A model generated the notes under the pieces. That model did no database searches. It had not been told where the DNA came from and saw only the letters and a program-made list of their open reading frames with translations. A stretch of 64,000 bases of DNA, from positions 930,001 to 994,000 of the forward strand of contig JBBCXB010000001.1 in the NCBI GenBank assembly GCA_037145635.1, written 5' to 3'. This document shows positions 44,355-53,315 of this stretch, in pieces. The position numbers and the translations under genes are program-made. The first letter of the stretch is position 1; every line of letters starts with the position of its first letter. Source of the stretch: JAATFS01 sp037145635 (GTDB taxonomy: Bacteria > Pseudomonadota > Gammaproteobacteria > Xanthomonadales > Xanthomonadaceae).

Positions 44355-45007
44355 CGGGGGGAAACTCCGTTTAGAGGTGTTGAATGTGAGGACGTCGGGG
44401 CGGGGGCGAAGGCACGCAGGAAACTGTCGACCGAGAACTCCGCCCATTCGCGCCGGGCATCGAGGGCGGCGCGGTGCGGGGTATGGAAGCGCTGGCGTTC
44501 GAAATCCAATCCCACGATCATGCCCAGCAGCAGCTCGGCCATGAAGTGCGGGTCGTCATGCTTGAGCTGGTCTGCGTCGATCGCCTGCCGCAGGCGCCGC
44601 GCCAGGCGCTCCTGCAGGCCTTCGATGCCGTCGCGGTAGATCTGGCGGGCCTCGTCCGGGAACTGGTAGGACTCGGCGTCGATCAATCGGGAGCTCTGTA
44701 CCACATCCGGGCGGTTCAGCCGGTCAAGATGCTGCCGGGCGAAGGTCAGCAGGCCCTCGCGCAGGTCGGTGGCACCGGCGTCCAGGTGCCCGGCGGTGAA
44801 CTCGATATGGTCCTGCATCACCAGGCGCAGCAGGTTCTGCTTGCAGCCGTAGCGGGTGTACAGGGTCTGCTTCGAGCAGCCGGCGCGGGCCGCCACCGCA
44901 TCCATGCTCAGGCGCATGCCCTGCTCGGCGAGCACGGCGTGCACGGCCTCGTGCACGCGGCGGTCGCGCTGGTCGCGGGGGGTCTGGGAGGCGGGCGCGG
45001 GTCTCAT
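44351..45007 (-). CDS. TetR/AcrR-family repressor of the efflux operon
   Basis: A 218-residue repressor with helix-turn-helix MDAVAARAGCSKQTLYTRYG near residues 35-55 and the family's AefR-like C-terminal domain (ELLLGMIVGLDFERQRFHT). It is the first gene of its own operon with the pump it presumably controls: the stop overlaps the adaptor start (ATGA, 44351-44354). No ribosome site precedes the start; TGGAC-N6-GTCCA sits 6 bases upstream instead. Cotranscription of the repressor means derepression also raises repressor level, limiting the response. Confidence 0.92.
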   Translation of the reverse strand: MRPAPASQTPRDQRDRRVHEAVHAVLAEQGMRLSMDAVAARAGCSKQTLYTRYGCKQNLLRLVMQDHIEFTAGHLDAGATDLREGLLTFARQHLDRLNRPDVVQSSRLIDAESYQFPDEARQIYRDGIEGLQERLARRLRQAIDADQLKHDDPHFMAELLLGMIVGLDFERQRFHTPHRAALDARREWAEFSVDSFLRAFAPAPTSSHSTPLNGVSPR

Positions 45008-45012
45008 GATGG

Positions 45013-45028
45013 TGGACTATACCGTCCA
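45013..45028 (-). promoter_or_regulatory. Candidate TetR operator
   Basis: TGGACTATACCGTCCA has arms TGGAC and GTCCA around six bases and lies in the otherwise AT-rich stretch just before the tetR start. Position and symmetry suit an autoregulatory operator. Confidence 0.55.
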
Positions 45029-45326
45029 GTTTAGTTTTTAAGTAGCCTTGACGGCCATCCTGGCTTGTGTGCATGCCGCGCCGTCCCCAGGGCCCCGGCG
45101 GGCGGCTTTGCCGTTCCTGGCGGCCGGCCGTGCCGGACCGTTGCCGCTGCGGCCGGCGCGCCGGCACCGGCAGCGCCGCCGTGGGCGCAGGTGATGGTGC
45201 CGGCGGGCGCCCGCGCTTGCTTATCGGCAGCGCAACGGGATCTCCGGTTTGCGCTTTGCAGCAAGGCGTTGTCACGGGGCACCGGTACAATTCATTTTTT
45301 CCTACCGGGCATTCAGCAGCTCTGTC
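45029..45326. other. Divergent control region of tetR and gdhB
   Basis: Apart from the operator just to the left, no gene is seen. TACAAT at 45286-45291 followed by TTCATTTTTT is a plausible -10 region for gdhB, but no matching -35 element is evident. Confidence 0.4.
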
Positions 45327-48300
45327 ATGAAATCCAAGAAAGCCGCTCCGAAATCGACCCAGGCTGCTTCCCCGGCGGCCGCCCAACGCGTGGTTTCGCC
45401 GGTCAGCACCGACGTGCGGGCCGCCCTCCTCGAGCCGGTGTTCGCGGCCCTGCGCAAGCGCTACCCCGCGGCGCGGCAGCCGGAGGCGCAGCTGTTCGCG
45501 GCCGATTTCTACCGGCGCATGGAGGACGACGAGTTCCCGCACCACTCGCCCGAGGCCTGGGCGGCACTGGCGGGCGACATGCTGGAGTTCGCGCGGGCGC
45601 GCAAGGCCGGCACCGCCAATGTGCGGGTGTTCAATCCGTCGCTGAAGGCCAATGGCTGGGAGACGCCGCACACCGTGCTGCAGATCGTCAACGACGACAT
45701 GCCGTTCCTGGTCGACTCGGTGAGCATGACCCTGGCCGAGCTGGGCATCGGCGTGCACGTGCTGGGGCACCCGGTGCTGCGCATCAGCCGCGACAAGGGC
45801 GGCAAGCTGACCGCCGTGGGCGAGGGCAAGTCCGAATCGCTGATGATGCTGGAGATCGACCGCCAGCCGGCCGAGGAGATGGCGCGGGTCGAGGCGGCGG
45901 TGCGCAAGGTGCTGGCCGAGGTGCGCGCCATCGTCCACGACTGGAGCGCGATGCGCGAGCGCATGGTGGTGCTGGCCGACGACCTGGCGACCCGCCGGCT
46001 GCCGGTGGACGACGCCAGCCGCCACGAGGCGCAGGAGTTCCTGCGCTGGGCGGCGAGCGACCACTTCGCGTTCTTCGGCTACCGCGAGTACCGGGTGGAG
46101 AAGCAGGGCGGCGAGGAAGTGCTGGCGCCGGTCGAGGAATCCGGCCTGGGCCTGATGCGCGGGCGCGACACCTCGCCGGCGCGGCCGGTCAAGACCCTGG
46201 CCGCGCACGGGCTCAACAGCGGCGCCGGCAAGAAGGACGCGCTGATCCTGACCAAGACCAACGCGCGCTCGCGGGTGCACCGGGTCGGCTACATGGACTA
46301 CATCGGCGTGCTGGAGTTCGACGCCAAGGGCCGCATCGTCGCCGAGCAGCGCTTCCTCGGCCTGTTCACCTCCAGCGCCTACAACCGCCGCCCGTGGGAG
46401 ATCCCGCTGGTGCGCCAGCGCCACGAGTACGTGATGAGCAAGTCCGGGCTGACCCCGAGCAGCCACAGCGGCAAGGCGCTGCGCCACATCCTGGAGACGC
46501 TGCCGCGCGAGGAGCTGTTCCAGTCCAACGAGGAGGAGCTGTACCGCACCGCGATGGGCATCCTCGGCCTGCAGGAGCGGGTGCGCAGCCGCCTGTTCCT
46601 GCGCCGCGACAAGTACAGCCGCTTCATCTCGGCGCTGGTGTACCTGCCGCGCGAGCGCTTCAACACCGACGTGCGCCTGCGCATCGAGACCCTGCTCAAG
46701 GAAGCGCTGCACGGCGAGTACATCGATTCCAGCGTGGTGCTGGGCGAGTCGCCGCTGGCGCAGCTGCACCTGATCGTGCGTCCCAAGAGCGGCGAGGCGC
46801 TGGAATTCGACACCACCGAGCTGGAGGCGCGCCTGGCGCACCTGCTGCGCAACTGGCAGGACGACCTGCGCGAGGCGCTGGTGGCCCGCCACGGCGAGCG
46901 CGACGGCCTGCGCATGGCCGCCACCTACGGCCGCGCGCTGCCGGCCGGCTACATCGAGGATTCCTCGACCGAGGCCGCCGCCAGCGACGTCGAGCACCTG
47001 GCCGCGCTGTCCGGGCCCGACGACCTGCACCTGAGCCTGCAGGCGGTGCAGCGCGAGAACATGTCCGGCCTGCGCCTGAAGCTGTACCGCCAGCTCGACG
47101 ACATCCCGCTGTCGGACGCGCTGCCGATGATGGAGAACCTGGGCCTGCGCGTGATCTCCGAGCGCCCGTACCGGCTGCAGGTCGGCGACCAGCCGGTCTA
47201 CATCCAGGACTTCGAGGTCGAGTCGGCCGCCGGCGCGATCGACGCGGCCAGCGCCGATGCCGCCTTCGGCGAGGCCTTCGCGCGCATCTGGCACGGCGAT
47301 GCCGAGAACGACGGCTTCAACCGCCTGATCCTGGCGGCGGGCCTGCACTGGCGCCAGGTCGCGCTGCTGCGCGGCTACTGCAAGTACCTGCTGCAGACCG
47401 GCGTGCCGTTCTCGCAGAGCTACGTCGAGGCCACCTTCAACCACTACCCGCTGCTGGCGCGGCTGCTGGTGGAACTGTTCGAGGCGCGCTTCGACCTGGC
47501 CACCGGCAGCGAGAGCAAGGCCGAGGTGGCCGCGGGCCAGGCCCGGCTGCAGCAGCAGCTGGCCGCGCTGGCCGGTGCCGACGAGGCCGCGCTCAAGGCC
47601 CTGCAGCCGGTGATCGAGGCCCGCCGCGGCGACCGCGACGCCCAGCAGGAGGCTACCCGCGCCGCCCTGCTGAAGCTGCTCGACCGCGTCTCCAGCCTCG
47701 ACGAGGACCGCATCCTGCGCAGCTTCATGGGCGTGATCGACGCCACCCTGCGCACCAGCTACTACCAGACCGGCCGGGACGGCCAGCCGGGCCACTGCAT
47801 CAGCTTCAAGCTGGATTCGGCCCGCGTGCCGGACCTGCCCAAGCCGCGCCCGTACCGCGAGATCTTCGTCTACGGCCCGCGCGTGGAAGGCGTGCACCTG
47901 CGCTTCGGCGCGGTCGCGCGGGGCGGGCTGCGCTGGTCCGACCGCCGCGAGGACTTCCGTACCGAGGTGCTGGGCCTGGTCAAGGCGCAGATGGTCAAGA
48001 ACACCGTGATCGTGCCGGTCGGCGCCAAGGGCGGCTTCTTCTGCAAGCGCGCGCCGGCCGGCGGCGACCGCGACGCCATCCAGGCCGAGGGCATCGCCTG
48101 CTACAAGCTGTTCATCCAGGGCCTGCTCGACATCACCGACAACATCGTCGGCGGCAAGATCGTGCCGCCGCCGCAGGTGGTGCGCCACGACCAGGACGAC
48201 CCGTACCTGGTGGTCGCCGCCGACAAGGGCACGGCGACCTTCTCCGACATCGCCAACGGCCTGGCGATCGACCACGGCTTCTGGCTCGGCGACGCATTCG

Positions 48301-50318
48301 CCTCCGGCGGCTCGGTCGGCTACGACCACAAGGGCATGGGCATCACCGCGCGCGGCGCCTGGGAGTCGGTCAAGCGCCACTTCCGCGCGCTCGGCCGCGA
48401 CAGCCAGAGCCAGGACTTCACCTGCGTCGGCATCGGCGACATGTCCGGCGACGTGTTCGGCAACGGCATGCTGCTGTCGCGCCACATCCGCCTGCTGGCC
48501 GCGTTCGACCACCGCCACATCTTCCTGGACCCGGCACCGGATCCGGCGGCCTCGTTCGCCGAGCGCGAACGCCTGTTCAAGCTGCCGCGCTCCAGCTGGG
48601 CCGACTACGACGCCGCGCTGATCAGCCAGGGCGGCGGCATCTACCCGCGCACGCTCAAGTCGATCGAGATCAGCGCGCCGGTGCGCGAGGCGCTGGGCCT
48701 GGAGGCCGGGGTCAAGCAGCTGTCGCCGAACGACCTGATGAACGCCATCCTCAAGGCGCCGGTGGACCTGTTCTGGAACGGCGGTATCGGCACCTACGTC
48801 AAGGCCGCCAGCGAGAGCCACGCCGATGTCGGCGACCGCGCCAACAACGGCCTGCGCGTCAACGGCGGCGAGCTGCGCTGCAAGGTGGTGGGCGAGGGCG
48901 GCAACCTCGGCATGAGCCAGCTCGGCCGCATCGAGGCCGCGCAGGCCGGCGTGCTGCTCAACACCGACTTCATCGACAACTCGGCCGGCGTGGACACCTC
49001 CGACCACGAGGTCAACATCAAGATCCTGCTCAACGACGTGGTCCAGGCCAAGAAGCTGAGCTACGAGGCGCGCAACACGCTGCTGGCGTCGATGACCGAG
49101 GAGGTCGGCGACCTGGTGCTGTGGGACAACTACCGCCAGAACCAGGCGCTCAGCCTGATGGAGCGGATGAGCGTCAAGCGCCTGGGTTCCAAGCAGCACT
49201 TCATCCGCACGCTGGAGCAGCAGGGCCTGCTCGACCGCCAGATCGAGTTCCTGCCGTCCGACGCCGAGCTGTCGGCGCGCAAGGCGCGCGGCCAGGGCCT
49301 GACCCGGCCGGAGCTGGCGGTGCTGCTGTCCTACTCCAAGCTGGTGGCATTCCAGCAGCTGCTGGACTCGGACATCCCCGAGGACCCGTACCTGTCCAAG
49401 GAGCTGCAGCGCTACTTCCCCAAGCCGCTGCAGAAGAAGTACGCCGACGCGATGGAGCGCCACCGCCTCAAGCGCGAGATCATCGCCACGGCGGTGACCA
49501 ACACCACCATCAACCGGATGGGCTCGACCTTCCTGATGCGCATGCAGGAGGACACCGGCCGCAGCATCGCCGAGGTCGCCAAGGCCTATACGATCAGCCG
49601 CGAGACCCTGGACGCGCGCGCGCTGTGGACCCAGATCGACGCGCTGGACGGGCAGGTGCCCGAATCGGTGCAGATCGATGCGCTGGAGGTGATCTGGCGG
49701 CTGCAGCGTGCGTTCGTGCGCTGGCTGCTGTCGCGGCCGGGCCCGATGCCGGGCATCACCGCCGCGGTGGAGCGCTACCACGGTCCGTTCAACGACATCC
49801 GCGTCGCCTCGGGCGTGCTGCCGGATTCGCAGCGGCCGGCCTACGAGGCCAGCGTGCAGGAGTGGCAGGACAAGGGCCTGCCGGCGGCGCTGGCGCAGCA
49901 GCTGTCCGAGCTGCGCTACCTGGAGCCGGCGTTCGACATCATCGAGCTGGCGGCCCCGCGCAAGCTGAAGCCGGTGGAGGTGTCCAAGGTGCACTTCCGC
50001 CTGGGCGAGGCCCTTCAGCTGCCGTGGTTGTTCGAGCAGATCGACGCGCTGGAGGTCAACGGGCGCTGGCACGCGGTCGCGCGCGGCGTGCTGCGCGACG
50101 AGCTGGCGGCGCACCAGCGCACGCTCACCGGCCAGGTGCTCGCCACGCCCGGCGCCAGCGCCGAGGAGAAGGTCGCACGGTGGCTGTCGCGCGACGACAC
50201 CAGCCTGCGCTTCACCCTGTCGATGCTGCAGGAACTGGGCGAGCAGAAGACGCTGGACTACCCGACGGTGTCGGTGGCGGTGCAGCGCCTGGGCCAGCTG
50301 GCGGCGCACGGGGCCTAG
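45327..50318 (+). CDS. gdhB: NAD-specific glutamate dehydrogenase, large (180 kDa) type
   Basis: A 1,663-residue catabolic enzyme that oxidatively deaminates glutamate to 2-oxoglutarate and ammonia with NAD. The length and architecture match the L_180 class: long N-terminal ACT-like regulatory region (NDDMPFLVDSVSMTLAELGI, FRE-type YREYRVEKQGG), the glutamate dehydrogenase catalytic core with FGAVARGGLRWSDRREDFRT and VPVGAKGGFFCKR, then the nucleotide-binding part (CVGIGDMSGDVFGNGMLLS) and a helical tail. ATG 45327 gives MKSKKAAPKS; a longer frame upstream is not family-like. It is monocistronic, followed by a GC hairpin. Confidence 0.97.
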   Translation: MKSKKAAPKSTQAASPAAAQRVVSPVSTDVRAALLEPVFAALRKRYPAARQPEAQLFAADFYRRMEDDEFPHHSPEAWAALAGDMLEFARARKAGTANVRVFNPSLKANGWETPHTVLQIVNDDMPFLVDSVSMTLAELGIGVHVLGHPVLRISRDKGGKLTAVGEGKSESLMMLEIDRQPAEEMARVEAAVRKVLAEVRAIVHDWSAMRERMVVLADDLATRRLPVDDASRHEAQEFLRWAASDHFAFFGYREYRVEKQGGEEVLAPVEESGLGLMRGRDTSPARPVKTLAAHGLNSGAGKKDALILTKTNARSRVHRVGYMDYIGVLEFDAKGRIVAEQRFLGLFTSSAYNRRPWEIPLVRQRHEYVMSKSGLTPSSHSGKALRHILETLPREELFQSNEEELYRTAMGILGLQERVRSRLFLRRDKYSRFISALVYLPRERFNTDVRLRIETLLKEALHGEYIDSSVVLGESPLAQLHLIVRPKSGEALEFDTTELEARLAHLLRNWQDDLREALVARHGERDGLRMAATYGRALPAGYIEDSSTEAAASDVEHLAALSGPDDLHLSLQAVQRENMSGLRLKLYRQLDDIPLSDALPMMENLGLRVISERPYRLQVGDQPVYIQDFEVESAAGAIDAASADAAFGEAFARIWHGDAENDGFNRLILAAGLHWRQVALLRGYCKYLLQTGVPFSQSYVEATFNHYPLLARLLVELFEARFDLATGSESKAEVAAGQARLQQQLAALAGADEAALKALQPVIEARRGDRDAQQEATRAALLKLLDRVSSLDEDRILRSFMGVIDATLRTSYYQTGRDGQPGHCISFKLDSARVPDLPKPRPYREIFVYGPRVEGVHLRFGAVARGGLRWSDRREDFRTEVLGLVKAQMVKNTVIVPVGAKGGFFCKRAPAGGDRDAIQAEGIACYKLFIQGLLDITDNIVGGKIVPPPQVVRHDQDDPYLVVAADKGTATFSDIANGLAIDHGFWLGDAFASGGSVGYDHKGMGITARGAWESVKRHFRALGRDSQSQDFTCVGIGDMSGDVFGNGMLLSRHIRLLAAFDHRHIFLDPAPDPAASFAERERLFKLPRSSWADYDAALISQGGGIYPRTLKSIEISAPVREALGLEAGVKQLSPNDLMNAILKAPVDLFWNGGIGTYVKAASESHADVGDRANNGLRVNGGELRCKVVGEGGNLGMSQLGRIEAAQAGVLLNTDFIDNSAGVDTSDHEVNIKILLNDVVQAKKLSYEARNTLLASMTEEVGDLVLWDNYRQNQALSLMERMSVKRLGSKQHFIRTLEQQGLLDRQIEFLPSDAELSARKARGQGLTRPELAVLLSYSKLVAFQQLLDSDIPEDPYLSKELQRYFPKPLQKKYADAMERHRLKREIIATAVTNTTINRMGSTFLMRMQEDTGRSIAEVAKAYTISRETLDARALWTQIDALDGQVPESVQIDALEVIWRLQRAFVRWLLSRPGPMPGITAAVERYHGPFNDIRVASGVLPDSQRPAYEASVQEWQDKGLPAALAQQLSELRYLEPAFDIIELAAPRKLKPVEVSKVHFRLGEALQLPWLFEQIDALEVNGRWHAVARGVLRDELAAHQRTLTGQVLATPGASAEEKVARWLSRDDTSLRFTLSMLQELGEQKTLDYPTVSVAVQRLGQLAAHGA

Positions 50319-50328
50319 TCCCGTGATC

Positions 50329-50349
50329 GGGGCCCGCTGTGCGGGCCCC
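50329..50349 (+). terminator. GC hairpin after gdhB
   Basis: GGGGCCCGC pairs perfectly with GCGGGCCCC over the loop TGT, 11 bases past the stop. No T run follows, so termination may need Rho. Confidence 0.55.
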
Positions 50350-50690
50350 AGGCCGGACGTCGTCGCTGCCGCCATCCGGTCCCGCCCTCGGGCAGGCCGC
50401 TGCCCGTGGCGGGCGCCGCGCCCCTTGACCCGGCGGGCGCCGCTCGACAATCGCGTCGGCAGGCCGGCCGGGGCGATACACGCACCCCGGCCACGTGACC
50501 GGTCACCGCGCGGGCTCGATCGGACATTGCATCGAGGGAGCACATCGGTCCCTCCCCGCGGTGGCCGCCGTGCGCTTCCTGACCCAGCGCTTCGCTTCAG
50601 AGACGTGGCGCAAGGCCGCTCGGGCCGGCCCGCAGTGTCGCCAGCACCACCGGGCCGGGAATGCCGGGAGTGCCGGGGCATAGCTTCTCC

Positions 50691-50720
50691 CGATTCCCCA
50701 ATCCCCAATCCCCAATCCCG
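50691..50720. repeat. Heptamer array before nadK
   Basis: CGATTCCCC followed by three AATCCC(C) units, the same family as the arrays near 13.8, 23.7 and 51.6 kb. Confidence 0.8.
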
Positions 50721-50748
50721 CCCCTCCACGCCGGGTATGATCGACGGC

Positions 50749-51534
50749 ATGAATGCGTCCTCGTTGCCGTCCGCTCCCCGCATCTGTTTCCTCGCCAGTA
50801 CCGCGCCGCCGGCCCAGCAGGCGCGCGACCAGCTGATCGCGCGCTATGGCGACCATGCGGCCGGCGACGCCGACGTGCTGTGCGCGCTCGGCGGCGACGG
50901 CTTCATGCTGCAGACGCTGCACCGCCACGGCGGCACCGGCACGCCGGTGTTCGGCATGAAGCTCGGTTCGGTGGGCTTCCTGATGAACCAGCATCGCGAC
51001 GACGACCTGGTCGAACGCCTGGGGCGCGCCGAGCCGGCCCACCTGCGCCCGCTGCAGATGCTGGTGCAGACCGAATCGGGCACCACCGCCGGCTCGTTGG
51101 CCTACAACGAGGTCTCGCTGCTGCGCCAGACCCGGCAGGCCGCCCACCTCAGCGTGGACCTCAACGGGCAGACCCGCATCGCCGAGCTCATCGGCGACGG
51201 CGTGATGGTGGCCACCCCGGCCGGCAGCACCGCCTACAACTCCTCGGCGCACGGCCCGATCCTGCCGCTGGGCTCGCACACCCTGGCGCTGACCCCGATC
51301 GCGCCGTACCGCCCGCGGCGCTGGCGCGGCGCCATCCTCAAGGCCGACACCGAGATCCGCTTCCGCGTGCTCGACCCGTACAAGCGTCCGGTCAGCGTCA
51401 CCGCCGACTCGCACGAGATCCGCGACGTGGTGGAAGTGACCATCCGCGAATCCAGCGAACACCGCGTGACCCTGCTGTTCGACCCCGAGCACAACCTCGA
51501 GGAGCGGATCTTCAGCGAGCAGTTTGTGGTTTAG
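50749..51534 (+). CDS. nadK: NAD kinase
   Basis: NadK phosphorylates NAD to NADP. This 261-residue form is shorter than the E. coli enzyme, as in other xanthomonads. The ATP/NAD site is DVLCALGGDGFMLQTLHRHG, the substrate loops are GSVGFLMNQ and LAYNEVSLLRQT, and the GDGVMVATPAGSTAYN segment is the family signature, followed by a final beta-sandwich with ILKADTEIRFRV. ATG 50749 is favoured; ATG 50737 adds four residues (MIDG). It is flanked on both sides by heptamer repeats. Confidence 0.95.
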   Translation: MNASSLPSAPRICFLASTAPPAQQARDQLIARYGDHAAGDADVLCALGGDGFMLQTLHRHGGTGTPVFGMKLGSVGFLMNQHRDDDLVERLGRAEPAHLRPLQMLVQTESGTTAGSLAYNEVSLLRQTRQAAHLSVDLNGQTRIAELIGDGVMVATPAGSTAYNSSAHGPILPLGSHTLALTPIAPYRPRRWRGAILKADTEIRFRVLDPYKRPVSVTADSHEIRDVVEVTIRESSEHRVTLLFDPEHNLEERIFSEQFVV

Positions 51535-51537
51535 ACG

Positions 51538-51668
51538 CGGGGATTGGGGAATGGGGATTGGGGAATGGTTGAATCAGAAGCCGGGCCGCCTTGGTCTGCG
51601 GGAGAACGGGATGACGCGGTACGATGCGGCGCAGGGATCCCATCCCGAATCCCCCCTCTCGAATCCCT
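51538..51668. repeat. Opposed heptamer clusters between nadK and the nucleotidase gene
   Basis: GGGGATTGGGGAATGGGG-type units at 51538-51568 directly after the nadK stop face TCCCATCCCGAATCCCC-type units at 51635-51668 just before the next start. Together they form an imperfect inverted pair with about 66 bases between. Confidence 0.8.
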
Positions 51669-51674
51669 GAATTC

Positions 51675-52628
51675 ATGGCCGACAACACTCCCCGCCTGCT
51701 GACCGTCGCGGTCACCTCCCGCGCCCTGTTCGACCTGGAGGACGGGCACGCGCTGTTCGAGAAGGACGGCGTGGAGGCCTATGCGGCCTACCAGCGGGCG
51801 CACGAGGACGACGTGCTCGCGCCGGGGGTGGCGTTCCCGGTAGTGCGCAAGCTGCTGGCGCTCAACCACGGCGCGCCCGAGGACACGCCGCGGGTGGAGG
51901 TGATCCTGCTGTCGCGCAACTCCGCCGACACCGGCCTGCGCATCTTCAATTCGATCCAGCACTACGGGCTGGACATCGTGCGTGCCACCTTCACCTCGGG
52001 CGAGGCCACCTGGCCCTACGTCAAGCCGTTCGGCACCGACCTGTTCCTGTCGGCCAACCCGGATTCGGTGCGGCGCGCGCTGGCGCACGGGATCGCCGGG
52101 GCGACGATCCTGCCGCGGCCGCCGGGCGAGCGCGCCGAGGCCGCCGCGGCGATCGTCGACAACGACGACACCCGGCTGCCGACGCAGCTGCGCATCGCCT
52201 TCGACGGCGATGCGGTGATCTTCGGCGACGAGAGCGAGCGGATCTCGCGCGAGCAGGGCGTGGAGGCGTTCGGCCGCCACGAGCGCGAGCGCGCGCGCGA
52301 GCCGCTCAGCGGCGGGCCGTTCCGCAACTTCCTGTCGGCGCTGCACGCGCTGCAGGCGGCGTTCCCGGCGGGCGAGGCCTCGCCGATCCGCACCGCGCTG
52401 GTCACCGCGCGCTCGGCGCCGGCGCACGAGCGCGTGATCCGCACCCTGCGCGAGTGGGGCGTGCGCCTGGACGAGGCGCTGTTCCTGGGCGGGCGCCACA
52501 AGGGCCCGTTCCTGGAGGCCTTCGGCGCGGACATCTTCTTCGACGACTCGCAGCACAACATCGACAGTGCCCGCCAGCACCAGCACGTGGCGGCCGGCCA
52601 CGTGCCGCACGGGGTCTCCAACGAGTGA
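51675..52628 (+). CDS. Cytosolic 5'-nucleotidase (NT5C1/PF06189 type)
   Basis: A 317-residue enzyme of the family represented in animals by cytosolic 5'-nucleotidase I, hydrolysing nucleoside monophosphates such as AMP. Family stretches are LTVAVTSRALFDLEDGHALF, EVILLSRNSADTGLRIFNSI, ATFTSGE, the AFDGDAVIFGDESERI acidic motif with its DGD, and LFLGGRHKGPFLEAFGADIF then FDD near the end. ATG 51675 follows the repeat; the preceding in-frame codons are translated heptamers. It may share a transcript with nadK, 140 bases upstream. Confidence 0.88.
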   Translation: MADNTPRLLTVAVTSRALFDLEDGHALFEKDGVEAYAAYQRAHEDDVLAPGVAFPVVRKLLALNHGAPEDTPRVEVILLSRNSADTGLRIFNSIQHYGLDIVRATFTSGEATWPYVKPFGTDLFLSANPDSVRRALAHGIAGATILPRPPGERAEAAAAIVDNDDTRLPTQLRIAFDGDAVIFGDESERISREQGVEAFGRHERERAREPLSGGPFRNFLSALHALQAAFPAGEASPIRTALVTARSAPAHERVIRTLREWGVRLDEALFLGGRHKGPFLEAFGADIFFDDSQHNIDSARQHQHVAAGHVPHGVSNE

Positions 52629-52644
52629 CGGGCCGCCGCCCGGG

Positions 52645-52690
52645 TTTTCCACAGCGGGTGTGGATGGGCGGCCGGCAAACATGTGGATAA
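52645..52690. promoter_or_regulatory. Cluster of DnaA-box-like 9-mers
   Basis: TGTGGATAA at 52682-52690 is an exact DnaA box (complement TTATCCACA). TTTTCCACA at 52645-52653 differs by one base and TGTGGATGG at 52660-52668 by two. They lie in the short gap between convergent genes. No replication genes or other origin features are nearby, so this is not taken as an origin. Confidence 0.4.
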
Positions 52691-52773
52691 GTCCGCGCAC
52701 CCCTTGCGGCGCGGCGGCCATGGACGCTCTGGTCAAAAAATGGCCAGGCGCCGCCGGCCGGCGCGGGCGGCGG

Positions 52774-53310
52774 TCACAGCGGCAGGCGGATGTCGCTCAG
52801 GCGCCAGCGCAGCCCGTCGCGGGTCAGCACTAACACGATCGGGTCGCCAGCGGCGGTGCGCACGGTCGCGGTGAAGCGCGAGCTCGACTCGTAGCGATGC
52901 TCGGCGCCCTCCAGCGGCCGCGCCGGCACCGGCGCCGCGTAGGTGTCGCCGCCCACAGTGTCGCCGCTGGCGCGCTTCCACAGGCTGCGCCCCTGCAGCA
53001 GCGCGCCGATCCCGAGCGGGGTCACCAGGGTATCGACGCCGGCGCCGGTGACGTGGCTGCCCAGCTGCAGCGCGAACGCGCCGAGCAGGCTGGACTGCAG
53101 GCCGCTGCCGGCCTGGCGCAGTACGTAGTCGTCCAGCTGCGCCTTGAGGTTGACGCGCAGGCGCGGGAAGTCGACGTGGCGTTCCAGCGCGCCGGTGTCC
53201 TCGCGTTCGAGGGCCTGGCTGATGCCGCGCATCGCCAGGTACGGCCCCGCGGCGACATAGCCGCCCAGCGCCAGCGCCAGCAGTACCACCAGGGCGAGCA
53301 GCTTCTTCAT
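52774..53310 (-). CDS. DUF2939 membrane-anchored protein
   Basis: A 178-residue protein with an N-terminal membrane anchor or signal (KKLLALVVLLALALGGYVAAG) and the DUF2939 body: YLAMRGISQALEREDTGALE, VDFPRLRVNLKAQLDDYV and a C-terminal strand set ending LTRDGLRWRLSDIRLPL. Function is not known. GAGG lies 5 bases before ATG 53310, and the gap to the preceding gene is five bases, so it is the last gene of the sbcB-DUF2461-DUF2939 run. Confidence 0.85.
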   Translation of the reverse strand: MKKLLALVVLLALALGGYVAAGPYLAMRGISQALEREDTGALERHVDFPRLRVNLKAQLDDYVLRQAGSGLQSSLLGAFALQLGSHVTGAGVDTLVTPLGIGALLQGRSLWKRASGDTVGGDTYAAPVPARPLEGAEHRYESSSRFTATVRTAAGDPIVLVLTRDGLRWRLSDIRLPL

Positions 53311-53315
53311 CCGCC

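Larger units (their letters stand above)
50319..50748. other. Intergenic region between gdhB and nadK
   Basis: No gene recognised. It holds the gdhB hairpin, a perfect 12-base palindrome GTGACCGGTCAC at 50495-50506 of unknown role, and a heptamer array at 50691-50720 ending 28 bases before nadK. Confidence 0.5.

Noticed and set aside
39945..44639. A 1,564-codon plus-strand frame opposite the RND pump and adaptor genes
   Set aside because: Same GC-driven effect; sequence is His/Arg/Gln low complexity, while the minus strand encodes clear RND and adaptor motifs and ends in a terminator.
45263..45291. Full sigma-70 promoter for gdhB
   Set aside because: TACAAT is a fair -10, but the bases at the -35 distance (AAGGCG) do not fit and TTGTCA is only 12 bases away.
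44724..50783. A 2,019-codon open frame on the minus strand opposite gdhB
   Set aside because: It is a mirror of the gdhB coding frame: high third-position G+C keeps the antisense frame free of stops. The translation is rich in Arg, Gln and Ala without any known domain.
52645..52690. Chromosome replication origin at the DnaA-box-like cluster
   Set aside because: No dnaA, dnaN, gidA or rpmH genes nearby and no AT-rich unwinding region; only three boxes, two of them imperfect.
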